From contig VZSF01007241.1 of assembly GCA_013398295.1 (NCBI GenBank), forward strand, positions 386,700 through 450,699: a stretch of DNA of 64,000 nt, read 5' to 3'. This DNA comes from Chionis minor. Taxonomy: Eukaryota > Chordata > Aves > Charadriiformes > Chionididae. The translations under genes were made by a program, and so were the position numbers. The notes under the pieces were generated by a model. That model made no database searches and had not been told where the DNA came from. It saw only the letters and a program-made list of their open reading frames with translations. This document shows, one piece after another, positions 1 to 13,100 of this stretch. Each line of letters begins with the position of its first letter. The first letter of the stretch is position 1.

Positions 1-3000
1 CAGACTCGGATCAGCTGGGTCTGCCTCTACAGAAAGCAGCTGTGCCAGAGCGTCCCTCTAGGGAAGGAGGATGAAGGTGTGCTCAACGTTAGCTGGTTTG
101 GGGGGGAACCAGTGCTTGCTTCCCTATGCTGCTTTGTAATGTATCGGGCGCTTGAGCACTGAAGGAACTGCATAAAAAGGAAAAGAGTTGGGACTTTCTC
201 TCTTAATTCTGCTTTTATATCAGGATTATCGTTTGGGCTGTGTCCCTGGGGTCCTGCCCTGCATGCCCTGAGTGATGACCGCTGTAGTGCCCTAGAAACA
301 AGGAGATTCTGCGGCTGTAATGATGGCTGGGAAGGCTTTAATTAGTCCTGTCTAGGAAAATGAAATATTGATCTTTTGAAGAGCCAAAGGGTGGGGAGGG
401 GGAGAAATGAGTGAGGGCTGGGTTCCCCTCTGAGGAGGCTAGGGTCACACGTGCAGTGATCTGGCACCTAAATGAGGTAGAGAAGAGTTTGGAGTAGAGA
501 CAGCTGCGTCAAAGGGGACTAGAACCAAGTGTGGGGAAAGTTAGAGGGGGGCAATTTCTGTGCAGGAGGTTAAACACGTAGCAGCGCCATATCAACAACA
601 GCGGTCACACAGTTGTGTCAAATTCAGTAAATGCTCTGTCTCAAAAGGCAAATCAAGTGTTGTTTGGATTTGATGTGATTTTGGTGTGGTTTTTGGTTTT
701 GTTTTGTTTTTTTAATACTTCGTTCATTTTAGCACTCAGAAAACAGATTATTTTCTTAGAAACAGATGTTCCCCAGACTATGTCCAGTAAGAAGGTTAGG
801 TACTAGGAGATCTCCTTTTTCTGTGGACTGTTAAAAGGGACCTGCTTGATACAAAGATAGTATGTGAGTGTCTCTTCATTCGCAGAACCCTCTGCTGCTG
901 GGCTGCAGGAGGTGCTGAGGTGGCTATCTCTGTCCCTCTAATCGGAGCACTTTAGAAGTACGTACTAATTGCAGAAGCACCTGGAAACCTGACTGCTGCT
1001 CTTCCCTCGGGAAAGCATCCTAGTACACTTCTTGCATCCTTTCTCTTTCATCTTCTACTGCTTGGCCAACGCAGCTGAAGAGCTCCTGTATCCCTCCCTC
1101 TGAGATTCGTTCCTTCGCGGTGACTTGTGAGCAATTTAAACAGAAGCAAAGAAGCCCCAGAGATCTGCAAGTGTTGAAATCAGATGTTTAGATCTACCTG
1201 AAACAAAACTTGTCTTCAGTGTGTTTGTTTTGGTGCTATGGTAGCAAAAAATCAGCACTGCACTGCCCTGTGAAAATAAACGGGGTGTTCGCAGCATGCT
1301 GGGCTTCTGGCTCTGCTTCTCTAGTGGAGAACTTTGTGCCTGCGTGTGGGCAGGAGGCATCGCCCCCTCCACCACTGTCGCAGCTTGGGCGCAAGGTAGT
1401 GGGGCTGTCATCCATGTTTCCAGTGCTTCGCTTCTGTAAGGTGTTTTGCAAAAGTGTTTCTGTGCTGCAGCGTGTTGCAAAGGTGCTGCTGGGCAATGGG
1501 AGGCTGGGTACGGGAGGGAACTGCACAGCCTTTCGCTTTTTTGAGTGATCTGCATCTCTTTGAGGAATGCTGCTTAAATCTCACCCATGACTTGACCGGT
1601 GATTAAAACCAGGCCAGAACAAGGTAGTATTTCTGTGCTGGAAATGACACTGGGTAAGTGTTCAGACCTGCCTGTCTTTGAGTCAGGGATATCCCATCCG
1701 AATGGAAATAGCGGCTTCTGCTTGCCGTATCGATGAAACTTGTGCTTTACAAATCTGAGTCATTAAAATAAATCCTGGTTTATCTGTCCTGCATGGTGCA
1801 AAAAGAATGAGAGAAGAGATAACAAAATAACCGACTTGGGCCAAAATCATGTTTTAATGTGATTTTGGTGGACACCAGCTTCTCTGGTTTTGATTTCCAT
1901 GAAAACTGGTAGAGCAACGTTTCTTCTTACTGCCTGCAGCGGGGCTGAGCTTGCGGTGTGGTACACCGGGCGATGAGCTGGCCAGTGCCTAAGGGGATGC
2001 CCAAATTCGTGAGCATGAACTGAACTAAATGGGATCTCTGGCCCGAAAAGCCACCAACAGGTCCCTCCGCATCTCCTGGTCTGTCTCAACATTCTTTTCC
2101 CAAGAGCTCTTCTCCCTGAATTTTGTGGTCAGAGCCAAGACTTGCTTTGCCTTCTCCCTGTCTTGGTCTCAGCTGATGTGTGGATCTCAGAGCTGGCCCT
2201 GCAGTACAGCTACATTTTGGAAGTGTCCACAAAGGTATAAAAGAAGTGGGGCAGCTGTGTACAAAGTGGTGAAAACAGCTTATTTGAAGAGGTGACATAT
2301 TTTTCTGTTTTAAGAGAGTTTGTGAGAATTTCTTTCCCCACCAAAACACCTTCTTTCCCCAGTCCTCCCAACATACAATGATGGCAAACCAAAAACCGTG
2401 TCAATCCTGGTGTTGAAGACAATGGGTTGAATTTTGCCTTGGCTAAAAAGAAGCAGTGTTGTTCCCAGTGTTGTGGCAAGCAGAAAAGCAGTAGAAGGGG
2501 AAGTCCTGAAATAGATACGAGGGCGCTCAGATGTGGCCATGGTTTCCAGAGTAGAAGAAATGGGAAGATGGCTGATGAGTGCCTTTGAGCCTGATCAGTA
2601 GTAGAGCAACAGGGTAAAGAAGAAAGGGGTGTGAGAGGACCAGGAGTCTTCCTGTGGTGGCTGAGGTTGTTTCTAGGACAAGACAACTGTGGGTCAGGCT
2701 CTGAGGACAACGTAGACCTGTCTCTTGTTTCTAATCCCTGCTGCCCCATCCCTTCTGCAAGCTGTCCCCCTTCTGTTTCAGGGGACAGCTTGGCCTGTGC
2801 CAGGCAGCCAGCGGGACTTGGAAGAGCGGAGCTCAGGCTGTGGGTTTCAAGCCTGGCTCCCACCAGAAGGACATTACGCAGCTGGCAGCAGGGCTGCACC
2901 GGTATGAGAGTGTCTGTGTCTCAGGCTGCAGCGGAAAGTGGGGTGTCCCAGCCCAGATGTCAGACCCGGTTGCACCCCCATCTGCCTCTCACCTTGGCTG

Positions 3001-3499
3001 TCTCTGAAACATGTCTCCTGAATCTTGTTTCTCAGTATCTCAGTGAGGATCAGAGAGTCCAAGGCTGGCCAAGCCTGAACTAGAACATCTTTTCCACCCC
3101 TCATCCCAGTGATTCCTTCTGTTTTAAAATAAACAGCAGGGCACCAGTGCTACAGCTGGAAATTCAGTGGAGAACACAAAGTGCAGACAGTTAATTCTGA
3201 GTTTTGCCTCATCTTACCAAGGGACACAGCAAAATGGATGTGTTCTTCTGTCAGCTATGATCCTCAGTGACTGCAGACCAGTCACATTGCTCCCTTCGCT
3301 TCCCTGGACTGGGAACGGTTCCATCCAGCTGCCACATGAAGTGAGCTTTACTCCAGCCACCTTAGAAAAGCAATTCCTCTGTGGCAAAGAGCAACTATTT
3401 TTGTCATTGGTGTTTCTTAATGCGATCTTCTCCTGCAAGTTGTTTAATTCTTTTGGTTTTTCTTCCTGTGATCAGTCTCCGGGTTTGCTGCACTCGCAA

Positions 3500-3610
3500 A
3501 AAAATCAAGCCCTCCGTCGGGCGCCGGGGCTCGGCGAGTCGTTTCGACGCAGCCGGTGCTGCCCGGAGCACAGGGTGGGCTGCCACCGCCCCGCTGCTGG
3601 GGCAGTTTGC
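3500..3610. other. Isolated CpG-dense patch
   Basis: A short run between about 3510 and 3600 is far richer in CG dinucleotides (gtcgggcgccgg, ctcggcgagtcg, ttcgacgcagccgg) than the surrounding kilobases, which are CpG-poor. It is too short for a standard CpG island. It could be an old unmethylated regulatory element, a lncRNA promoter or a GC-rich insert; nothing in the sequence decides this. Confidence 0.4.
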
Positions 3611-3882
3611 CCCTGCTGGTGCCCTTGCTGTGCTGCTTACGGCAGCCACTACCCTGCAGCTGGTGGGCCCACCTACACGTCCTACCTTGCCTGCCCAGCC
3701 AGGCAGGAAGGCAAGGGTGGAATTCTTGCTCTGTTTGGTCTCTCTGTGTTTTGCCATCATCCTTGCTTATGCCTGCTTTTCTCCTTTCTGGTCTTAAAAC
3801 AGACTTCATGGGTGAGGAGACCAAAGGGACAAACATTCTTCTTAGCAGAAATTAATGGTGGGCTTTCTCCTCACTGCTGCAT

Positions 3883-4105
3883 TTGGATATTAGGGAAAAC
3901 TTCTTTACCGAGAGGGTTATCAAGCATTGGAACAGGCTGCCCAGGGAGGTGATGGAATCGCCATCCCTGGAGGTATTTAAAAGACAGGTAGACGTGGTGC
4001 TGAGGGACATGATTTAGGGGTGGTTTTGGCAGTGTAGCTTTATGGTTGGACTCGATGATCTTGAAGGTCTCTTCCAACCCAAGTGATTCTATGATTCTAT
4101 GATTT
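3883..4105 (+). mobile_element. CR1 LINE 3'-end fragment
   Basis: This is a 5'-truncated chicken-repeat-1 non-LTR retrotransposon. It contains the familiar CR1 3' phrases 'ggaacaggctgcccaggga' and 'aaggtctcttccaaccca' and ends in tandem ATTCTATG units at about 4086-4103. That terminal octamer repeat is the CR1 hallmark and sets the plus orientation. The fragment is only about 220 bp and carries no reverse transcriptase. Confidence 0.95.
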
Positions 4106-7100
4106 TTCCTTCTCTTTTTGCAGGGTTGTGGGGGGGTTGTCGCTCATGAGTGCATACACACGTCAGATTTGGGAAATGGAATCAGTCTAAGTTGTTGTTC
4201 CTGCTTGGATTGAATTTCTGATTGTGCATTTTAAGACTGTTGGCTTTAAGAAGTGTGAGTGGCTGGGAGAGTGCTGCCGGCCAGCAGTTGCTGGCTTGGT
4301 GGCAGGAGGAGCAGTAGACAGCTGGCCCAAGGCGGGTGGGACTCAGGGCTAGAGGGAAGCTCGGTGGTTCTCCTGCTTGGGGTTTCTTCAGCAACAGCAA
4401 ACCAGTAATACAACATTTAAATCTTGAAATGGCTACAAGGGAGGAAAGAAATACAGATAATGCTTGGAATAGGTCTGCCTTCTGTACTGGTACTGCACGG
4501 AGGATGCCCTGTACAGATCCTCCCTTGGTGTCCAGCATCACCTCTCTTCCCCTTCAAAACACCCTACCTGTCTCAGGTTGTTCATCTGCAATACTGCTTG
4601 ATACACTGATACTTCTCCCCATTAAAAACAGCTTAATGACAGCTGCTGTGTAGATGGAGGCTTGACCGTGTGGGCTTTACGCTATCATCTGGACTGCCTC
4701 TGCTGCTGAATATGCTGCAGGGCACACAGCACATAAATGGTGTCTCAGCCACTCAGGCTGCTGAGGCAGAAGTTGTTTTTTCTAGGTCATTTTCTCAGAT
4801 TTTTGAGGAAAAGGAGTGAATTGTAGCAGGGACTTTGATTCCAAATTGCTGGATTTGCTGGTGTATTAGGCTTGCAGGCTGCTTTGTCCTTTTGGCCAGC
4901 CCTGAATAGTTTTAAACTATCTCCTAGGCCAGGCTTACTGGCACAGGCTAGCACAGCGCAGCCTGACCGTGGGCTGAGATGCTCTGAGATACTCAGATGC
5001 CACGGGACAGTTCGGTCCCTCATTCAGCAATTCTCTTTCCTCCTGCCATACCTGGGATTTTCATGGGAGCCTTCACTTCCCAGAGTTTTGTTTAGCCTAA
5101 ACCACTCAGCCTGTGAAAGCTGATGATGCTGCAGCTGTAAATATCTGTTGATGAAAATGGGTATTAAAAATGCGATGGATGTAGCTAAGTTTAAAAGCTT
5201 ACCAAAGGGTCTTATGCTTGGGGTTAAATTACAGAGTGTGAATGTTCGGCCGTTCTTTCATGGCTCCTATCAAGGCTTCAGTGCAGCATGTTTAATCTTT
5301 TGTATTTTAACTCTTAAACCCTATTGTGTGAGATTTGTTGTGTGCGTTTTTTTTAACTAGAAGCTATGCGTTATAATGCTGTTGACAAGGACAACCAAAT
5401 GATGTCAAAGTCCTTCTAATTATCCCAAGCTGAAGTGTCACCTCTGCTTTCTGTCTGAGCAGATGAAAGCAATGTTCAAAGAGTTCCACTTAATACAAGA
5501 GCGTTTTTCAAGGCAATCAGCTGCTCCAAGCTCTTTCCCCCCACTAAGCAATCTAAATGCTAAATAGATCTTTAAAATAATTACCATATCTAAGATGAGG
5601 AGCCATTTTCCCCTGCAAACACCTGATGCTCATTAGCAATATTTAACATGTCACATATCACTTCTGTTTACTCTAAACTTTTTTGGCAGGAGTTTGTCAG
5701 GTGTCTGCAAGTGCTGAGCCTATGCTGAAGAGCTTGGGGAAGTCCCTTGAGCACAAATCCCTTGTCCTGAGAGAGGAGGAGTTTGAAAAAACTCTTCCCT
5801 CCTCCCCACCCCCTTCCAGCTTCATTTCGATTTTACTAAAGATAAATCCTGTCAGTGCACGACACCAACCTGGTATCAGCCTAAGCTGAGTCCCCAAATC
5901 GGAGATGAGCTTAGCACTGAGTTTGTGAAGGGCTGGGTGGCAGAAAAGCTTTAACCTGTCTTTGCAGCTCCTCTTTCCCAGCTTGGAAGGACACAGCTGG
6001 GTCACTGGTGGCTGCTCGCAGCATCCCAGAGTCCTTAGCAGGACCAGCAGATGCCAGCATGGACGTAGCCCCTTTGCCCGGGAACAACTACAAACCCTAT
6101 GGGGCTGTTACAGCGGCTTTCCCACAGCAACTGGAGCCTCCTGCTAGGGGGAATCCATAGGATGGTCTGCTCGCTGCACTTCATATGGCTGTCAGGAATC
6201 ACTCCCACCCTTGTACCAACACAATATGTTAAAGAAGGAACAGACCCTCTGGGAAACTGGGGTTGCTCAAGGTGGAGACGTTCTTAGCTCTGCCTGCTAA
6301 AGCTGCTCTACTTTACAGCTCACATGATAATAAAGCTTAAGCTGGACAAAAGATGTATGGTTTTAGCCTACTGGTTCAAGGGCTTTCCATCTCTGGAGCA
6401 AGGCCTGCAGCCCAAGATTGCTTCAGGAATTACTTTGCGTTTTTTATTCTGTAACCATTTAATTTCAAGTTCATAAACAGCCTTTGGAGCAGTGCCTGGA
6501 ATGCAGGATCTTCCCGCCACACAAATGCCCCAGCTGCTGCTAGAAAATCGTCATTACTTTCCCTCTGGTGCAGGTCATCCTCAGATATTCCATACCAAGG
6601 ATTTCAAAAGAGCCTCACCATAAGACATGAAGTGGTTTTACCCTCTAATCCTTCCTGCCAGCCCCAGACGAGCCTATATGGCTTGGTAAAATTGGGAAAG
6701 CAGTGACTGTTCTTTTATTTTTGTGTTTATTGGCAATGGCTGTGTGCTGGGAAAGCTTACCTAATCAAGGGAAATGGAGGAACACCTTCTTTATGAGTTC
6801 CCTTAGCACTTGGGGTTTCAACACAGCTGAGACTAAAGCGCTTCTGGGTAGGTGTTAGAGCAGCTCCTGAATTGGGAAGACTGAGATGTACATGTTTGAA
6901 GTGAATTGATTGTTGGACAAGGGCTGAATAGAGGTTCTTTGGATTCCAGTGTGAGATCTAATGATTCAAATCCCACCTACACCCTTTGGATCTGGGCTTT
7001 TGGACACCATACATCATCTGGGGTACAGCCTGGAAAAGAGTGTGGAATCACCTGACTTTGAGCCCTGCATTTCGACTAGGATGCCATACAGCCCTCTTAA

Positions 7101-10100
7101 TACACGCTTCTCAAAGTTCTTATTCAAACATCTCATTTGAATAATGTGTGCTTCATTACCACAGGGGTTCTTTATCCTATAATACACTGCAAACAAGGCT
7201 GAAGGTCTGGAGTTAGTAGAGTTCATGGCACCCTTTCGTGGGTGTGTTGTGCATGGTAACGCTATCACCTGTGACCTCTGTGAACTCAGAGCCTCCAGAC
7301 ACCGTGGCCATTAGTAAAGCAGATTACAAAATCTCAAAGGGGTTTTTTTGGTGTTGCTGAGAGAAGAAGCGAGTGCTGCTGCAGAAATTTCCTCTGAATT
7401 AGATAGTAATAAAACCTGACCCAGAGGGCTGTGAGCATGTGTGAGAAGGGTTAGCTGGGGGCTCTCCCTCATACCCCAGGGCCCCCACCAGCTCATCTGT
7501 TCAATCACATCTTAATCTCACCACAATCCCAGCAAGCTGATGAGAGTGAACTGGCAGGAAAAGCTCGGTGCCTGCTGTAGCAGTGAGTGCCCAAGCAGAT
7601 CCTGAAAGCTGTAAAAGGTTTTAAGGGGATCAATATTCTCTGTGCTCTCTTTTCTAATTGGGCTTTATTGCAGGGCTCTGATTCATGTAGTTCATTAAAT
7701 GGACTCGGAGTTTCTATAACTGGGTTTATACTCCTAGGGCATAGGATCAAAATAGCAGCAGCAAGCAATTGCCAAGGCCCCTAGAACTCATCTGGAGAAG
7801 TAATTGCAAGAGTGCTGAAGCATTAGACTTCAAAGAAACATGGATGTGGCTAAATCAGTATTATTCATTGCATTTAAGTTTACCAAAAAAAAGTTATCTG
7901 CCATGTTAAGAGTCACTTTAAAAACTATTCAGTGCCATGAAGTAGATACGTCAACTAATTTGTAGTACCACTTGCATTCTGGGGCAGGTATTTTCTGGGT
8001 CTTCATGAAGCCCGTGAGTACATAACTCCTAACCAGTCACTTCATCAGCTAGAGTTACATCATCTCTAGTTCTCTCATTCTGATGACACCGTGCTCAAAA
8101 CACCAAGCTAGTGGAAACAATGAGGAAAAGACACAATGGAGGAAGATGCTACCTATTGCATCTCCTTATCTACCTTAGGTCTGCATAGACGCTTTGAACT
8201 TCCCTGCAAAACATTTGTGGAAGACATTAGTCAAGTAGAAAAAAGCCCTCAAAAAAACCCCATCAAAATGACGCCAATGTAGACTGCTTATGTGCATCTG
8301 ACCAGCCAAAAGTGCCACCTAGTCCATTAGCCTGTTTCTGTCAGCGACCCAAACTAAGCGTCTGGGGGAAAATGTAAGAACAGGGCAGTGGCATGGTGCT
8401 GCTCTCCCAAAACACTCTCAGGGTCCTCAGTAACTTCAAATGCATTAGACACCCTGAGCCAGGGATGGCATCCTTGCATTTACAAATCATTGATGGATTT
8501 CTCTTCACGGGGCTTGTCTAAGTAAGTAGGAAGAGGGGTGTGTTTCAGTTCTTAGTGGATCTTCAGCATTAACTAATTAGCACTACTTATTGCTAGCTAG
8601 GGTGAGTGGCAGCATTTGATGGGAAGCAGGGCAAGAGATACCAGTTAGGTCAATGCATCTTGTGAGGGAGGTAAAGGGGGAACTGGACCAAGGTGCTCAG
8701 CGTTAGGCTGGCTCAGCTGGTATTGGGCTGGGAACTGCATTTTACTGTTACATTACTCCAGGAGCTGGGAGGGAGTCTGGGCAAGTCACAAAGGTAGGTT
8801 TTTTTCAATCTGAATTACATGTCAAACGCCTTTGAGGCTGGACCTCCGTTCTCCCTGCAACTAGATTTAAGCAACATCTAACTTCTGATGACAGCATGCC
8901 TGGAGGTAGTAATGAGTTTTTTATAGAAACAGTTTAAACAGAACTCAGGTTTATGGAGCTTAAAATGTTTTATTTGAGGCGTCTTGGGGTGGCGAGAGGA
9001 GGTTGATAAAAATTCTACGGGTTGCTGTTCCCCCACAGGAGGAATCTGGGGCTCCACATGAGATACTTAGGGTTCCTGTAGTTGAGGAGGATCGGGGCTG
9101 AGGAGTAAGACAGACAGAAGCCCAGGTGCTGAGGAGAGAGCTGCCTAGGTTATGCAATATGCTAACAAGATGATTAGTCCATTAATTATAAAATGGGAGG
9201 AGGCACGTGTTTTTCCTTGGGATTTTCAGAAGGGAAGTACTTCCTGGAGCTATGGCTGACCTGATTTAGGTGCCTTTCTGCCAGGAAACAGAGCAACACA
9301 GTTTTGTAGTTAATACAGCCCCTGCTCTGCTCATTTCAGACATGCTTTGCGTTCTCTGCAATATCCCAGGTGAGTGGCCTCATTAAGATCCACTACTTGG
9401 TTATTCTCACGTGTGTCTTTCTCAAGCTTTCTAGCTGATGTTCCTTCAATTTGTATGAATAATGAGTGCTTTTACTTGGTGATGATAGAGGAAAGGGATA
9501 CAGGGTGCACGGAGTGATCACCGAACAATTAAGTGTGTCGTAAGCACAAAACCAACATGTGTAATTTTAGGAGGCATTACGTGATTTATTCTTGGTTAAG
9601 ACTAAGGAGCTATCATTACCACAGTATGAAAGACTGGTAAACTTCATTTAGAGCTGCGGGTGCCCAGAATTATAACCATGTTCAACTGAAGCCAAACTTC
9701 AAAGACAGGAAAAGATGCATAAAACTGCTAGGATGAGCAGGACACTAAAGCAACTTCTTGTGTGAGAAGAAACTACAAATCACAAGTTAGTAATTTAGCA
9801 AAATTGAGATGGGGAATGATTCTTCTTCCTGGGAGATGAGGGGAGAAGTACTTGGAGAAAGAAGATAAAAAGATGCTATTAGCACAAAGTGGATAGAAAT
9901 TGAAATTAAACTGACTTGGCCCAGAATCTAGAAGGAGACTCATGAGCTGAGAAGTGTGTTCTGCAACAACATTACAAGTCGGGCAAGGAAAGCTGAATTG
10001 GTTTGGCACTGGCTAAACTTCTGGAGATGATGGTGATGAAGAAGGAACAATTCCAGATTTGAGACATGCACTTCTTCAAAGAGAAGACTTCAATGCTGAC

Positions 10101-13100
10101 TCTGCTTGCTACACTCTGGTAATGTCTTGGTGCTTCTGCTACATTCCAGTGTTACAGTGAAATAGCTGTACAAGCTAAGAATTCCCTCAGAGATAAAGTT
10201 AATGTATTGGAGAGGTAAGAGACTTCTCCCCCCGGCCCCTCTCTTTAATGCTCAGAACCCGAGAGTCGGCATAGCTAAAAATGAAATGTGGAGCAAGGTT
10301 TATTTCTAGTCCTAGTGGTGTTGACTTTCCTCTTTCCCCTGCAAGTACATCACTGGATACTTCATTAGGATGCCTTTGCCTCCACATGAGATTAGCAGGG
10401 GGTGTTGGGGTGGCAGCAGGGGCACAGGTGTGAGTGCTTTTCCCTCCATTGTCATGCGTGGTCTGTTTCTGACCTTCCTCTGGCGTTCTGCAACGTCCTT
10501 GAGCTTTCCCTATCAGTACATCACAGATTTCTGAGGCCTTTTATCTCTTATACAGACTTATTTATATTTTTTTTAAATTTGTTGAGGGCTGGAAAGGCTT
10601 GTGAGGTGTGCAAGTACATGGAGGGGAAGTGGGGGGGACATCTGGGTGCCAGGTCTGATGACCTCTTGGGACTAAACCTCTATGACAAGCCATTATTCTC
10701 AATGTCCCATGTGAACCTTCTTTCATTCGGAGGACATCAGAACAAGATCAAATCTGACTATTCTGCAGCCTGTCTTTGTCACCGGGGATTAGCTGCACTT
10801 TCTCCAGCCCAGTGGACCCTACCGTTGAGCCACACAAACCCATTCAGGCCTCCTAGCTAGCCTGCCACTTGCAGCACTGTCCTCGGTGGCCTGGGGAATG
10901 CCGAGTTCAAATACCTGCACGGAATTGGTCAGCGTAGGAATTCCTCAACCTCTCGGCAACAAGTTTGTGTTGGGGGGTGCGTGAAACACCATCCGCTGGG
11001 TAAATAAGAAATTAATAGTTTAAACTTAGGAGCCTGTCTCCTGCGCAGTCAATGGAGCGATGCAAAAGCTGTCTGAAGAGGAATCACGTGCGCTAGATGG
11101 AAGCAGGGGTGCGTGAGTGATCTGGGCCGTAAAAAGTATCATATTTTAGCCTGTGGTAGAGTCCAGAAACACAGCCTCTAAGTACACAGCCCAATTTTTT
11201 CCCTTCTCCAGGTCTTGTTGGCTCACACGGCACAAACACAAGGCATGCAGCCGCTACACAGAGTTCCAGAAGCTGCGCTTATGTCGCTGATGGCTGGCAA
11301 TAAGATGAAAGCGCAGAGGAACAGTTTTAGTTGGAAGGACTACAGAGACACCGCAGGGGTTGTGGCAGCAGATCCACTAGGGTGTGTACAAAAATTAGTA
11401 ACAAAACCCTTGCTAATGCGCCACCAGGGATGGCACTGAGCTGGGATATGCATCACCCAAGTTTCACTTGCATGTCATACGCAAACTCAGCACAAATAGC
11501 GGGAATAAAACCTATAAATTGGAGCTATGCCCAAACCTCATCCAGATAAACTGTTGATACAGGCATAGTTCAGATTACAGTAATGAGAACACTAACTGCT
11601 AGACTACGATGTTTACCTGTAACAAATCCCAGTGGGTCTAAGTTTAACTTCAATCCTTTTCAGACACAGCAAGGATGAAGCACTTACTAATGGGTCAGAA
11701 TTGAGAGCTGCCTTGTCCTGCGCAAACCCAAACGTCTCCATTCAGTGCAGTTCACTGGCAAATTCATTCCCCTGCCATTTCAGTGAACGGAGCATTATAT
11801 TCAGCCAACACTAAGTGACATTATAGCAGACGACATCAGTGTAGAAAACCTGAGAGAATTGACAAATATGGCAGAGCTTTAAAATAATTTTCTATTTCAA
11901 CGGATTGACGCTTGCAGTGTACATGTAGCTGAGAATCTCAGACTGTGTTACTAGCCTCGGCCACAACCTGTCTCCTGCTGGGGAACTGCTAAATCATGCT
12001 CCCTGCTCCCCCAGATACTCCCCACCCAACAAATCTATGATAATGGTAAACCAGAAAACTTATAATTTATGTGTTTCAATGCTCTCCAGGGTCTAGCAGA
12101 CACTTAACACCTTCGTAGCAGTTGAAAAACAGGAGCTTGAAATTACTTTGTCTTGTAATCCAGCTACCCTTGATTTTTTTCCACTGTTTTATTAGTTGTC
12201 TTGATGGATTTTTTGAGTTTCCAACACAGCCGAGTTCCAGTACAACCACACTGTTACTCAGTGGGAATTGCAAATGTACATAACTGTTTACGTACGCTAA
12301 AAGTGGAGCTGGAGCATTCCCCTCCTGCCTCTCGGTGTAAGTCACGTTAAGGAGTGTCCTTGCTTTTTGCGCATCACGAACTAGCTCATTGCTTGGCATA
12401 CAGTAATGAGGTCACAACCAGCAACCTTCCTACCCCTTTCAAATGCAAGTGAAAAATCTGGTGGTTCTTCCAACCTCAAAAATCCTATGACTGGTGAAGT
12501 TTCCTCTTGCTGTAAACTGTTCTTCTAAAGCACACACGTTAGGTACTAACAAATATAACAAGGTGGTCTTGGCTACCACTTACTCTTTTTTTTTCCCCTG
12601 CTGTATGTGACAGTGGTGTTAAATGTGAGAACAGACTGATAAAATGATGGGCATGCTACTTTCCTGCTGTGCTTATGATGTATTGTGATGGATGGCACGA
12701 TTTCAGTCTATTTTAAAAGCATGTGACGTTGGAAGAAACAGTAGACAAGTATTTGAACAACCTAGCTTATTCCACCCTCAAAGCAGGAATACAAACTCGA
12801 TTTTGCTTTTCACAATCCCCTTCAGCACACTGAAGGAGGCTGCAGAATGAGATTCCTGTAAGAGGGTGTTCCTGTTGTTATTGTGGAGTCAAATACAACT
12901 CAAATTCTAATCCTAGTGGGGTCACATCAGACCTAGGTCCTTGAACTGGCTGCAAGATTTCAGCCTGTACCAAAGGATAAATTAGAATAAGTGGCAGAAT
13001 AGTTTCAGGCACTCTCCCCCGGCCCAGTGCATTACCAACTGGCAGAAGCACACAATGGTCGATAAACTAGTCCTTTATGTCAATTTAGAATATACAACTT

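Noticed and set aside
2210..2899. 229-codon minus-strand open frame
   Set aside because: No family resemblance and no conserved splice or start context; composition looks like translated noncoding DNA.
3167..3952. Longest plus-strand open frame (261 codons)
   Set aside because: No recognisable domain, low-complexity GC-rich middle, and the end runs into CR1 sequence. Chance frame.
6900..7010. tRNA-like ttcaaatccca box near 6975
   Set aside because: No matching A box or acceptor stem could be found at the right distance.
12440..12495. Possible degenerate CR1 tail (ttcttccaacctcaaaaatcctatgact)
   Set aside because: Only about 30 bases resemble CR1, with no body next to it; too weak to annotate.
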